Notes: generated by a model not told the origin, from the sequence alone. Counted from the stretch's first letter, positions 1 to 9,175 are shown. The stretch: 64,000 nt of DNA from a bacterium (GCA_024231955.1 JAAEPZ010001024.1:310001-374000); one strand, 5' to 3'. Translations and numbers: made by a program.

Positions 1-2
1 CC

Positions 3-1322
3 TACTTCGCGCTCAACGCCTGGCATATCGAGATGGATAACGGCGATGCCCACATCGCCACGGCCAGTGACGGCTATGTGATCGTAGACTGGGACACCAG
101 CGGCGATGGTTCGCTCATCGGCTCCATCTCCCCCTTCTCCGGCACCTGCCGCGATGTCCTCTTGCGGGGCGATGTGGCCTTCCTGGCGGTTTACCGTTCA
201 GGGCTGGTCTCGGTGGACATCAGTAATCCGGCCTTGCCGACCGAGATCGCCGAGGCCGGCGCCCTCACCAGCGGCAACCAACACGAGGCCATCGCCATCG
301 ATATTCAGGGGGACCTGGCTTGCGTGGCCGAACGGATTGAGGGGCTGCAACTCTACCGGATCGACGACAACGGTCAGATCCTGGCGCATCTCGGACAGTG
401 GGTTCCCGGTGTGCGGGTGGTGGATGTACTGATCCGGGGCGATTACGCCTATGTCTGCTGCAACGGCTACACCATGCGGGTGCTGAACATCAGCGATCCG
501 ACCGACCCCGTCGAGTTGACCTCCATCTCGGTCGAGGCGTTGAGTTGCCATATTGAGGGGGACTTCCTGTTTCTGGCCGCCGGCGGCCTGGGGGTCGTCG
601 TCTACTCACTGGCTGATCCGGAAAATCCCCTTGAGGTATGTCGCTACAACACGACCCACGAGACCCACTCCGTAAACGTCAGCAACAGTGTGGTCTATGT
701 CTCCGACTACTCCGCGCTGCTGGCCCTGCGGTTCATCCCCGACACCCCCACCGCCATGAACTTCTTTGCGGTCGGTTGGGATGGGCGGGTCGTGGATGTC
801 GCCTGGGAGATGGCCGAGTACATCAACCCCGACGACATGCTGCTCACAGCATCACGGCTGAGTCCCCCCGGTCCCGAATCCGAGATCCCCTTCAGCCAAA
901 ACGGTCCCCACAGCTTCCGGGCCGTGGATGATCGAGCCTCCCTCGAACCCGGTTCAACCTGGCGCTACACCCTATACGCCCGCGATCCGGGAGGGGAATG
1001 GGAGCGCTCCGGGGGGGAGGATATTGACCTGACCTCCATCGTTGGCGATCGATTGGCCCTGACCAACTTCCCCAATCCTTTCAACCCGACCACGATCCTG
1101 CGGATCATGGCCGAGGAGGCGGGCTCTGGACGGCTGGACATCTTCGATCTCGAGGGTAGACTCGTAACGACCTTATTCAACGGCGATTACGAGGCAGGAC
1201 TGCTTGAGATCCCCTGGAATGGACAGGATGCCGCGGGGCGCGATCTCGCCGGAGGGCTCTATTTCGCCAGCCTCTCAAGCCCGAAAGGCCGGGTTAATCG
1301 GCGACTTGTGCTGATCCGATAG
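3..1322 (+). CDS. Secreted LVIVD-repeat beta-propeller protein with C-terminal sorting domain (5' partial)
   Basis: The reading frame is open from the first complete codon of the window, so the gene starts upstream and only about the last 440 residues are visible. Repeats of the type GDVAFLAVYRSGLVSVDISN, GDYAYVCCNGYTMRVLNISD and GDFLFLAAGGLGVVVYSLAD recur every 40-50 residues; these are LVIVD repeats that build a beta-propeller. The last 90 residues start with LTNFPNPFNPTT and continue with DIFDLEGRLV and GRDLAGGLYFASL, the FlgD-like/type A sorting module found at the ends of proteins exported by type IX or similar systems in FCB-group bacteria. It is therefore probably surface-attached or secreted. 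No substrate can be inferred. The family call is good; the function is unknown. Confidence 0.8.
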   Translation, partial: YFALNAWHIEMDNGDAHIATASDGYVIVDWDTSGDGSLIGSISPFSGTCRDVLLRGDVAFLAVYRSGLVSVDISNPALPTEIAEAGALTSGNQHEAIAIDIQGDLACVAERIEGLQLYRIDDNGQILAHLGQWVPGVRVVDVLIRGDYAYVCCNGYTMRVLNISDPTDPVELTSISVEALSCHIEGDFLFLAAGGLGVVVYSLADPENPLEVCRYNTTHETHSVNVSNSVVYVSDYSALLALRFIPDTPTAMNFFAVGWDGRVVDVAWEMAEYINPDDMLLTASRLSPPGPESEIPFSQNGPHSFRAVDDRASLEPGSTWRYTLYARDPGGEWERSGGEDIDLTSIVGDRLALTNFPNPFNPTTILRIMAEEAGSGRLDIFDLEGRLVTTLFNGDYEAGLLEIPWNGQDAAGRDLAGGLYFASLSSPKGRVNRRLVLIR

Positions 1323-1343
1323 GGTCGGAAAAGCCGATATTCA

Positions 1344-1358
1344 AGGGATAGTATCCCT
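1344..1358. repeat. 15-bp perfect palindrome after the first gene
   Basis: AGGGATAGTATCCCT has perfect 7-bp arms around one base and lies 22 nt after the stop codon of the propeller gene. It lacks a following T-run, so it is not a normal intrinsic terminator. It could be a weak terminator stem or a protein site at the edge of the DnaA-box region. Confidence 0.35.
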
Positions 1359-1383
1359 CTCGAGGATATCCGCCGACATATGG

Positions 1384-1685
1384 GTATCCACAGCGCCATG
1401 AAAGTGATGTTGACGGTCGTGATTGGCGTTCAATGATATCACCATGGCGAGAAACGGATCGCCCGTTATCCACATGGATGGCGGGCGATTGAGCCCTGTT
1501 CCTTATACGTCCCTATATGCTTGATTTTCCACAGGTAAGGCGACTTATCCACCGCCCTGTCCACAATCCACACAACCGATTACCAACAACTTACCGTGAG
1601 CTATCCACAGATTACCCACAGTGTGGACACCCTTCCCCACAAGATTTCCACACCCTTTTCCACAGTGGATAACATAAATATTACG
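1384..1685. other. DnaA-box cluster, candidate replication origin (oriC)
   Basis: This non-coding stretch between two convergent genes is crowded with matches to the DnaA box TTATCCACA. Forward-strand matches start at 1384 (GTATCCACA), 1466 (TTATCCACA, exact), 1525 (TTTTCCACA), 1545 (TTATCCACC), 1557 (CTGTCCACA), 1564 (CAATCCACA), 1601 (CTATCCACA), 1612 (TTACCCACA), 1633 (TTCCCCACA), 1644 (ATTTCCACA) and 1656 (TTTTCCACA). Reverse matches lie at 1622 and 1664. Most point the same way. The cluster ends at an AT-rich tract (ATAACATAAATATTA, 1669-1683) that could serve as the unwinding element. Both neighbours end here, so promoter regulation by DnaA is an unlikely explanation. No dnaA or dnaN is in view, so the origin role is an inference. 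Confidence 0.7.
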
Positions 1686-1725
1686 GAAGTGAAATCGGTT
1701 TGGACTTGTCCCGATTCAGGGACGA

Positions 1726-3729
1726 CTATCTGTCCCCGGTCTTGATGGCATGGCCGCCGAATACCTGACGAACCCTTGCGAGCAGACGGGCAATGGTCTG
1801 TCTCCCCTGCCGTGGATTGGAGCGGACATCCAGGGCCGCCTCCAGGGCCGGGGCATCGATTCCGGCAGCTACCGCCTCCCTGGCGGCCCAGCGTCCCGTT
1901 TCGCCGCCGCCTATCGAGGGTTGGATTCCGGTGACCCCCAGTTCGGTAGCCTCCCCGAACCAGTCGAAAAGACGTGATTCGATGATGCTGCCGCGGCGCC
2001 AGACGGCTGTCCCCAGTTGCGCGGTAACCGGATAGCCGTTTGCGTTGTGCTCGATGGTGGCCAACCCCTCGGCAATCGCCTGCATCATTCCATACTCAAT
2101 ACCATTGTGAACGGTCTTCAGGAAGTGGCCTGTCCCCAGGGGACCGGTATGGGTCAGACATCCCGGTCGCACGATCCTTTCAAGGGCTTTCCGGGCGAGA
2201 TTGAAATGAACCTCCTGCCCGCCGCAGGCGATGCACATGCCGTCGGCCGCCCCCTCGAGTCCACCGCTGACTCCGGCATCCAGATAGCCGATGCCCGCAT
2301 CGAGAACGGCCCGCCCCCGTCTCACCGAATCGTGATGATTGCAATTGCCGCAATCGACAATCACGTCGCCGGCACGGCACAATTTCACCAGGCCATTGTC
2401 GCCAAGGAGCACCGATTCCACCTCACTCGACGGCACCATCAGGAGAATGAGTCGCGGAGGCGTGAGCTGCTCGCAAAGGGTGCGCAGGTTATCCGTTACG
2501 GGATAGTCTCGATTCGAAACATTGGGATCACAGCCGAACAGGTCTGCGCCCGTTCCGGTCAACTGATCGGCAACCCCGCTCCCCATGCGCCCCAACCCGA
2601 CCAAACCAACCTGGAGGTTATCCGGGCAATAGACGCCGGGGCGCGAGATAGAGAATCCGCCGCTTGTGTTGATTGAGTATCGCGGCCAGACGGAATCCTC
2701 AGTCAGACAGACCAACTTGCCGGAATCCGGGTCGATAATGAAGGTGTCCTCCGATTTGCCCGCGAGATACACCGGATTGAAGACAAACGGCCGCCCGGGA
2801 GATAGCGGAGGACCGGAGCTGTCGGGACCGATCTTGGCGTCTCGCCCCTTGAACCCCGATGGCCCGCCCAGATGGTGCCGTCGCCAGCCCGCGGGCTCCC
2901 CCTGAGCCGCATACTCGTCCCTAATTGCGGCAAAGATCTCTTCGAGACGTTTCCCCTCGACGACCGCTTCGAGAGCGGCCGTCTCGATCGCACACGCCCT
3001 CCTCGTCTGCTCCGCCAGTTCGGGGGCCGGTTTCAGCGCTGCCAGTCTGGTGGCGCTGACGTAAAGTCCCCTGTAGCCGGCGGTGATCGACAGGAGAGCC
3101 GAATGCTCAAGCTGTGATGATCCCGGCTTACAGTGTCTGTATTCGGCAATCCGGTCGTCGAAACCCACGAAGATCAGATCGGGCAGCGCCCCCTTCGCCA
3201 GAAGCCGGGCGTGGATTCGGCTGGATATCTCCAGCTCGCTGACACCGATTTTGAGCTCGGCAACTGTCTGCTCCAGGATGGAGGCCGTCAAGCGCCCCAA
3301 CAGATGCAGACGCTCGATCTCATCAGCCTCAAGAGGGTAGAGCTGGGCATCGAGAAGTTCGCGACACGCCTTGCGGTCCGCCCCGAAACAATCTGCCCAC
3401 CACGACTTCAGACCACGCTCGGATAAAGCCCCCTTTGCCGCCCGCTCCAGGTTCCAGGAGTGCCATGGGTAGCACTCCTTGTCGACATTGGTGTAATCCG
3501 CCAGCTCTTCGGTGGCGAAACGGGCGACTTCGGTGTCATTGCCCAGGCATAGCAGGCCATCCGCCGTGACGACAATCCCAAGCCTGCCCGCGGGTTCCTG
3601 CCTGGTGCCGTTGAACGTCTGCGCTCCATCGAAGAGAGCCGCCGCATAGTGGGGCTCGGAAACAAGGAGAGCTTCCAGCCCCTTGTCTTTCATCTCCTCG
3701 CGGAGGGCTTCAAGCCTTGCTCTTGCCAT
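1726..3729 (-). CDS. Fusion of inactive M24 (creatinase/aminopeptidase P-like) domain with 6-phosphogluconate dehydrogenase
   Basis: The 667-residue protein has two parts. Residues 1 to about 360 follow the creatinase N-terminal plus M24 pita-bread layout (start MARARLEALREEMKDKGLEA). The segment LLSITAGYRGLYVSATR matches the family pattern with two metal-binding Asp, but both are Ser here. The His-bearing segment HHLGGPSGF keeps one His, the first metal Glu is Asn (FVFNPVYL), and only the last Glu (KSEDTF) remains. From about residue 370 to the end runs a 6-phosphogluconate dehydrogenase of the short Gnd type, with the Rossmann motif GLVGLGRMGSG, the substrate loop GVSGGLEGAADGM and the catalytic FLKTVHNGIEYGMMQ. 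The dehydrogenase looks active and the M24 domain looks like a dead binding or dimerisation fold. The gene starts 3 nt after the stop of the upstream NTPase-fusion gene, so the two are co-transcribed. The role is unknown; control or channelling of pentose phosphate flux is one inference. Confidence 0.75.
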   Translation of the reverse strand: MARARLEALREEMKDKGLEALLVSEPHYAAALFDGAQTFNGTRQEPAGRLGIVVTADGLLCLGNDTEVARFATEELADYTNVDKECYPWHSWNLERAAKGALSERGLKSWWADCFGADRKACRELLDAQLYPLEADEIERLHLLGRLTASILEQTVAELKIGVSELEISSRIHARLLAKGALPDLIFVGFDDRIAEYRHCKPGSSQLEHSALLSITAGYRGLYVSATRLAALKPAPELAEQTRRACAIETAALEAVVEGKRLEEIFAAIRDEYAAQGEPAGWRRHHLGGPSGFKGRDAKIGPDSSGPPLSPGRPFVFNPVYLAGKSEDTFIIDPDSGKLVCLTEDSVWPRYSINTSGGFSISRPGVYCPDNLQVGLVGLGRMGSGVADQLTGTGADLFGCDPNVSNRDYPVTDNLRTLCEQLTPPRLILLMVPSSEVESVLLGDNGLVKLCRAGDVIVDCGNCNHHDSVRRGRAVLDAGIGYLDAGVSGGLEGAADGMCIACGGQEVHFNLARKALERIVRPGCLTHTGPLGTGHFLKTVHNGIEYGMMQAIAEGLATIEHNANGYPVTAQLGTAVWRRGSIIESRLFDWFGEATELGVTGIQPSIGGGETGRWAAREAVAAGIDAPALEAALDVRSNPRQGRQTIARLLARVRQVFGGHAIKTGDR

Positions 3730-3732
3730 GGA

Positions 3733-6700
3733 TCACCCTTTACTGCTCCTGGTCGTCGACATAGCCCTCTTTTTGAGCCCAACGACGACGCGCTTCAGAA
3801 TATTTGCAAATCGCCTCTGGCCGGTCTGGTAGAACCTCCGTTTCAGATCCGCATGATGGTCAACAAGGTCTCCCTGCAGGAAGCGGCTGAGGAGGTCGAT
3901 ATAGACTCGATGGTATTCGGATATCGTCTCTCGGTTGCTCTGCATACTCAAATAAAGGTCCTCGGCACATTTCACCAAACGCACTTTGCTCTTGGTCCCG
4001 TCACCATCTTCCGGCGTCAGTATGGCGGCCTCATAGTAAGATCTGATTGCGTGACAGTTTCGAACGGCTTTCACGTACATTGCGGCCGCCTCCTCGGACA
4101 GATCCGCCGGAGTCTTGCCGGGCTGAATCGGCATATCGTATCGGAGGAATCTGTATAGCGAGAGTGCTCTCAGTATGCGAGCGCAATCATAACTTTTATC
4201 CGTACTTGGCCCATTGCCGTCTCTCCTCAACTCTTCAAGCTCCACATTCAATACCGAAGCAACGGTATCGGCCTCGGGATACTCATCCTTCCAGTGCCCC
4301 CTGACCTCAAGCATCCGCTCTCTCAACGATGCTCTCGAAAGCAGAGCCATCAGATATCTGACGCCCGCCGAGCGGAGAGGCTTGAAGATGTGATCCTCCT
4401 GATGATAGTTATCCGCATACCTGCGGGGCACCATGGCCATCTTGAAGGCGGCCTCCAGTCGTCGCAACCCCACCTGCTCCTGGGCGGCAACGGCATCCAC
4501 ACCCTCAAACAGCCACATCCCGGCGGTAGCTTCAAACCTCGCCCAGACCTGTATGTCCAGATCCACGGAGTCACCGCTGTTTCTGGTCAGATTATCGATG
4601 CAGGCCGTCGCCATGGCTATACTCTCGGAGCCCTCAAAAGCCAGAGACTGAATCACGCGATAAGCCGATTCGCCGAAGAGATTCCAGCTCAGAGGCAAAT
4701 TCCGAACGCCGCTACCGAAGAGCAGCGCCAGGTAACGGCTGCGATATCTCTGGATCTCCCCGGAAAACTCGTTCCTCCTGAATGGGATCTCCCGAACCGT
4801 ATGCAAAAGCATCAATCTGCGGTGGCGCTCATCCCTCAGTGCGCGCAGCTCCCGATTGCTCACCTTGAGCGCCGCCCGCCGGCACCAGGAATACATCCTC
4901 TGAATATCGTCGCCCCCCCTGATGTCAAACAGCGCCTTTACGGGCTGATCCTCTTTGATGGCGGCATAAAGGTCGGGAAACCGCTTCTCGATCAATTCGG
5001 CATCGAGGCTGTCCAGTACCGCCAGGGAGCGGATTGATGTGAAGTGCTTCTGATCCATATCGGCCAGGACGAAGCGGCTGATGCGGTTCATCATGGCGGT
5101 CGGGTTGGGCGTGAGGGACTGAGGCACCGCCAGAGCTTTCAGATAGTCCTCAACCAGATACTCCGAATTGCAATGGACCGCCATCGGCGCGGCAACATAC
5201 AGGATATAGGAGTTCAGCTGTCGATGAAGCGTGATATTGTCGCCCGCCAGGAGCTGAACCAAAGAGGCGATCTTCGACTTTCTCCCGGCCAGTTGCCCTA
5301 CGATGCTAACGTTGTGAGCATGCGCATACCAGGATGTATTCGGCATCAGGTTCGGGAGATCGGCCGGATCGACGATATCGCCGATGGCTTTGGAAAGTGA
5401 ACGCTTTACACCGGAACCGATGTCGGTCTCTCTTCTCCCCCCCCCTCGAGATGTTCTCATGCTTCGATAGAACTCATTGCACCCTTTGACCGCCCTTTTC
5501 GTCTGATAGATGAAGCCCGCCTTCCTGTCCCCCCGGTTGCTCAGCAAAATGACCCGCGTGAAGATAGGCAGGGCATCCAGGAGGAAGACAAGGGCTTGCC
5601 AGCTCTTGTCGGACAAACGATCAACCCTGTTGATCACAATCAGTCGCGGGGCATCGAAGCCCTTTCCTCTCCAATCGGTAATTTTCCCGAATCTTTCAGT
5701 TAGCGCTCCGGCCGCATCCCGCCCCGCCTGCGGCGCCTCCTTGAAGAATCCGGCGATCTTGCGCACGACATCATCAAGGGTGAACTGATACCCGATATCG
5801 CTTTTGGGCGTATCGCGAACCCATTGCTCGTCTCTGGCTATGGAGATATAGAGGAAGTCATCCACCGACAAGGGAGTCGGCATCCGTTGAGCTTTGCTGT
5901 TCGCAGCCGCATCCCTCTGTTCGGCATAGCTCTGATAGAATTCCCTGATCGCGACACTGACGTCGCCATGCCCCACACCCTCCTCGCCGATGCAGGTAAA
6001 GAACCTGTAGAGTGGACTCTCCTCTTCAAAACGGAACACCTTGCTGATCAGATCAAAAACATCCTCATCGCTCGCCCTGATGCTCGTTTCGTAGTCGGCA
6101 TAGGTGACATGATCGTCGATTACTCGAGTTATGTCCCCATCGTCATCTCCTGCAGCTCCGTCCCAATCACCTGCTTCTTGGGTATCACTCCAATCCTTGA
6201 ATTTGAATTTGTATCCCCAGACATAGGGGTTGTGCGCCGCACAACTGGCAAAGCTCTGAGCGTGGAAGCCCAACCGGAGGATCTGACAGGTCTGCTTGAT
6301 CGGGATGAATCTCCCCTTGGCATCATTGTCATCATCCCACTCATCTCTGGATAAAGCCGTCAGCATCGCCGCCTGAGCGTTGCTGGCGCCCGAACGGCCC
6401 CTCTTGTCCTCATCCGACGCTTTGCCGCCTTCGTGATCCCGATGGTATGTCCTGTCCCCCTCCGCTTCACGGTACTTGACGGAATAGCCCGAGCTCCCCA
6501 GCGATACGCCGAAGTAGTCTGTGTTGTCCGGATCGTTCTCCGGGTCGGCTGAGGCGGTTCTGAATTCGAAGTAGCGCTGATACTGCTCGCAACCTTTGGC
6601 GCTGCGGAGAGTGATATCGACGTCAAGAGTTGAGCCATCCTCCAACTTTCCCGTCAGTCTCCCCCGCAACTCGACGGCCGTTTCGGCCAGCGTCGCCACT

Positions 6701-7560
6701 GTCTGGTGTTTTTTGCTGCTGTCGGTTGCCTTGTAGGGGGTCACGTGGGTCCAGGTCAGATGCTCGGCAAGATCAAAGTCCTTATCCAGACCCAGCGCCG
6801 GCAACAGAATCCGGGCAACAGGTCCCAGGCCATGGATTACGGCGATATCCAGGATACTGCCGTCGTTGTAGGCGCTCAGTCGCATGTTGGGATCATCGTG
6901 TCCGACAGCCTCGGCAAAACAGAACGTGTACTCGAGTTTCTGGCCCCTCTTTGCCGTGAGGAAACTCCTGAGATTGTAGTGATCATCATCCCTCAGGGCT
7001 GCGGTTACCCCCGGTCTGAACAGGTAATGCTCCGCGCTGCGGATTTTGTTTTCGCGACCGTGTTTGCCGACATACTCCTCGAAATCGGCCAGTTGGTGGA
7101 AGAAGGGGGTACAGGGCTTCTCGACCAGCACCCTGTCGGCGTAGTCACAGAAGGCCTTTGTGTGATCGAAGTGGTATTCCGCCGTGGAGGTGATATAGAC
7201 GATGACCCGGTAGCCCTCCGTCTTGTTCTGGATCATCCTCGCATGTATCGAATCCAGCCTGTCATCGAACATGTAGTCGATTGGGCGACCCAGACCGTTG
7301 AGCTTCTTGCAGGCATCCTCCACCGAATCGAAGTCGGACCAGGCCTTGATCGCCGGTTTGAATGTCCTGAACTTGTCCTCATCCCGCCTGGGGATAACCA
7401 GGGTGACGTGCCCCTCCCAGGACATCATGCCGTGCAGCAGGTGATCGCAGGCCTGCTGCCCCCACTCGCTGGGGGAGATGATGTAGTACCTGGAACCTAA
7501 GGGGTATTTTTGTGCGGTGGTTGTTTCTGTATTGCTTGACGGGTTCTGATCGATGGACAT
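3733..7560 (-). CDS. Fusion of degenerate G6PDH/Gfo-Idh-like domain with STAND-like NTPase and helical tail
   Basis: This is a very large protein of 1275 residues. The first ~440 residues resemble glucose-6-phosphate dehydrogenase or Gfo/Idh oxidoreductases: VLVEKPCTPFFHQL matches the EKP motif, IRSAEHYLFRPGV aligns with the RIDHYLGKE active-site motif (Asp to Glu, His kept, Lys to Arg), and YNDGSILDIAVIHGLGPVA aligns with the motif near the end of the sugar site. The N-terminal glycine-rich nucleotide loop is poorly kept. After an acidic linker, GEEGVGHGDVSVAI (about 525) looks like a P-loop with the Lys replaced, and RLIVINRVDRLSD followed by RVILLSNRG looks like Walker B and sensor 1 of STAND/NACHT NTPases. 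The remaining ~500 residues are largely alpha-helical and unassigned. Base composition is locally low (28 of 60 bases G or C at 4021-4080, against 43 of 60 at 9541-9600). The domain calls rest on motif reading and are moderate. Confidence 0.6.
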   Translation of the reverse strand: MSIDQNPSSNTETTTAQKYPLGSRYYIISPSEWGQQACDHLLHGMMSWEGHVTLVIPRRDEDKFRTFKPAIKAWSDFDSVEDACKKLNGLGRPIDYMFDDRLDSIHARMIQNKTEGYRVIVYITSTAEYHFDHTKAFCDYADRVLVEKPCTPFFHQLADFEEYVGKHGRENKIRSAEHYLFRPGVTAALRDDDHYNLRSFLTAKRGQKLEYTFCFAEAVGHDDPNMRLSAYNDGSILDIAVIHGLGPVARILLPALGLDKDFDLAEHLTWTHVTPYKATDSSKKHQTVATLAETAVELRGRLTGKLEDGSTLDVDITLRSAKGCEQYQRYFEFRTASADPENDPDNTDYFGVSLGSSGYSVKYREAEGDRTYHRDHEGGKASDEDKRGRSGASNAQAAMLTALSRDEWDDDNDAKGRFIPIKQTCQILRLGFHAQSFASCAAHNPYVWGYKFKFKDWSDTQEAGDWDGAAGDDDGDITRVIDDHVTYADYETSIRASDEDVFDLISKVFRFEEESPLYRFFTCIGEEGVGHGDVSVAIREFYQSYAEQRDAAANSKAQRMPTPLSVDDFLYISIARDEQWVRDTPKSDIGYQFTLDDVVRKIAGFFKEAPQAGRDAAGALTERFGKITDWRGKGFDAPRLIVINRVDRLSDKSWQALVFLLDALPIFTRVILLSNRGDRKAGFIYQTKRAVKGCNEFYRSMRTSRGGGRRETDIGSGVKRSLSKAIGDIVDPADLPNLMPNTSWYAHAHNVSIVGQLAGRKSKIASLVQLLAGDNITLHRQLNSYILYVAAPMAVHCNSEYLVEDYLKALAVPQSLTPNPTAMMNRISRFVLADMDQKHFTSIRSLAVLDSLDAELIEKRFPDLYAAIKEDQPVKALFDIRGGDDIQRMYSWCRRAALKVSNRELRALRDERHRRLMLLHTVREIPFRRNEFSGEIQRYRSRYLALLFGSGVRNLPLSWNLFGESAYRVIQSLAFEGSESIAMATACIDNLTRNSGDSVDLDIQVWARFEATAGMWLFEGVDAVAAQEQVGLRRLEAAFKMAMVPRRYADNYHQEDHIFKPLRSAGVRYLMALLSRASLRERMLEVRGHWKDEYPEADTVASVLNVELEELRRDGNGPSTDKSYDCARILRALSLYRFLRYDMPIQPGKTPADLSEEAAAMYVKAVRNCHAIRSYYEAAILTPEDGDGTKSKVRLVKCAEDLYLSMQSNRETISEYHRVYIDLLSRFLQGDLVDHHADLKRRFYQTGQRRFANILKRVVVGLKKRAMSTTRSSKG

Positions 7561-7945
7561 GGCTCACTCCCCGGAAGAACTGACAGCTACTGAACATTCA
7601 TGTAATTAAGTACTGCTCCAAGGCTCTTCGTCATCAGTGAGCTCACAACCCTTACCGGACAGTCATTGCAGCGCACGGACCCATCTCAACGAAGAGGTCT
7701 CATTCTTATCACAAATGGAGTTGAAAAACAATGATTGCGGACGGTCGGTTGCTTCCGCCCCGTCCGAAGTTGCTGAGCCATGGCGCCAGCTCAAGCCAAG
7801 CCGCACGGGCGAGGAAGTTGCGCTACCCGTCTCAGACTACCGGGGGTCCGGACACCTGCTCACGAAAACGTCCCGGTGCCGACCGCCGGCTGGCGGCCGC
7901 GTACCGGGACGGGTAAATCCAATCCGACCGGATCGACGGATTCGT
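7561..7945 (-). promoter_or_regulatory. Upstream region of the fusion operon; no gene seen
   Basis: These 385 bases separate the start of the 1275-residue gene from the end of the next minus-strand gene. The ATG at 7560 is preceded by GGGGAGTGAGCC, a usable ribosome binding site. On the minus strand around 7698-7738, TTGTTT and TAAGAAT are separated by 17 nt and could be a weak promoter. I see no convincing coding sequence, hairpin terminator or repeat in the rest. Confidence 0.3.
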
Positions 7946-9175
7946 CTACTTCATCTCGTAGACGATCACCTCGAGCGGCGGGGCCTCCTCCACATCGGCA
8001 TCTCCACTCTCCCTGGCCACTCGCTGCTGGGTGAGCCAGGCGTCCAGCGAACTGACCACGACCAGGACGCGACCGTCCTCAAGGAACGTCAGCGCATCCT
8101 GCTCCGGATTTGCGGAGCACTTCAGGCCAACCTGTTTGACGAACTCGCCATCGGGGGCAAAAACATCCATCACCGTAAAGACGCCCTCCGGCTTCTCGTT
8201 CTCGCCACGACTGGTCCGTACCCAGAGGTAGCCGTCATCGTCAACCCGCATCCCGATGATGTCCGGCTCGGTATCCTCGATGTCGAGCCCCAGCAGCGGG
8301 GTGCCGTGGTAGGCGCTGATCCCCTCGATGATCTGCGTGGCAACGGTTCTCTGTTGGGCATTGCGTCGCAACGACTTGTAATCGCGGGTGATCACCCGCT
8401 CGAGTTCGCCCGTGGGTCCCAGCACCTCGATCCGGTATTCGTTCCGGTCGCGGGCGATATACACCCGCCCCTCGTCATCGGCGGCCCACCGTCCGAACAC
8501 GAAGTCCATGCCGATCTCGCTGAGGTGAAAATCGGAGTAATCGATGAAATGGTCCTTCTCCTCGATCGAGCGGATCTGCTTGCCCTCGGCATCACAGCGC
8601 ACCAGGAAGTAGTGGTTGTTGCTCACGGCCGTCTGCCCGAAAATGATCCGCAACCCTCCCAGGATCATCCCGTCGCCGGCATTATGTCCGGCGAAAATGA
8701 GCTTCAACCCGCCCGAGGTGCCGTCGTTGGGATCGTAGGTGATATCCCCCACCGGCACACCCTCGCCATCTATCCTGACGAGGCGGCCCATCGGTCCCTG
8801 GAACATGCAGATATTGCCGGCCTGATCCATGTACATCCCATCAGGTCGGTTGATCTCACCGGGACCCTCGCCCTGCCGACTCAGGGTCCGCAACCACTCC
8901 CCCTCCGGCGAGTACATCTGCACCTCGGACTGCTGGCCGTCGAGGACATACAGATTCCCGTCGGGATCGCACATCGTCCCCCCCACAACACCGAAGAAGA
9001 TCTCATCATCCTCGCCGCCAACCCTGAAGAGCTCATTCAACGTCACCGTCTCCATCTCGACGGAGGAGGCGGCCCCATTGGCGACATGGGGTACACCATC
9101 GATCGTCTCGGTCCGTGCCGCCATGGCGCCGGCGGCCCAGGCCATGATCAGTATCGCAGATAAAATTCGTTTCAC
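7946..9175 (-). CDS. Secreted 6-bladed beta-propeller (NHL-like) protein
   Basis: I place the start at a GTG (9175) preceded by GGGAGAG. It opens a clear signal peptide (KRILSAILIMAWAAGAMA), whereas the longer frame upstream does not look like a protein start. The mature part (total about 410 residues) has repeated blades with the pattern DPDGNLYVLDGQQSEVQMYS, DQAGNICMFQ, DDEGRVYIARDRNEYRIEVL and DDDGYLWVRTS, typical of the 6-bladed beta-propeller/NHL superfamily common in FCB-group and Acidobacterial genomes. It is probably exported to the periplasm or surface. Ligand and role cannot be read from the sequence. It sits alone, with promoter-sized gaps on both sides. Confidence 0.75.
   Translation of the reverse strand: MKRILSAILIMAWAAGAMAARTETIDGVPHVANGAASSVEMETVTLNELFRVGGEDDEIFFGVVGGTMCDPDGNLYVLDGQQSEVQMYSPEGEWLRTLSRQGEGPGEINRPDGMYMDQAGNICMFQGPMGRLVRIDGEGVPVGDITYDPNDGTSGGLKLIFAGHNAGDGMILGGLRIIFGQTAVSNNHYFLVRCDAEGKQIRSIEEKDHFIDYSDFHLSEIGMDFVFGRWAADDEGRVYIARDRNEYRIEVLGPTGELERVITRDYKSLRRNAQQRTVATQIIEGISAYHGTPLLGLDIEDTEPDIIGMRVDDDGYLWVRTSRGENEKPEGVFTVMDVFAPDGEFVKQVGLKCSANPEQDALTFLEDGRVLVVVSSLDAWLTQQRVARESGDADVEEAPPLEVIVYEMK

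Noticed and set aside
7637..9163. A 508-codon plus-strand frame
   Set aside because: It is mostly antisense to the propeller gene, which has a signal peptide and repeats. The part before 7946 has no recognisable protein features.
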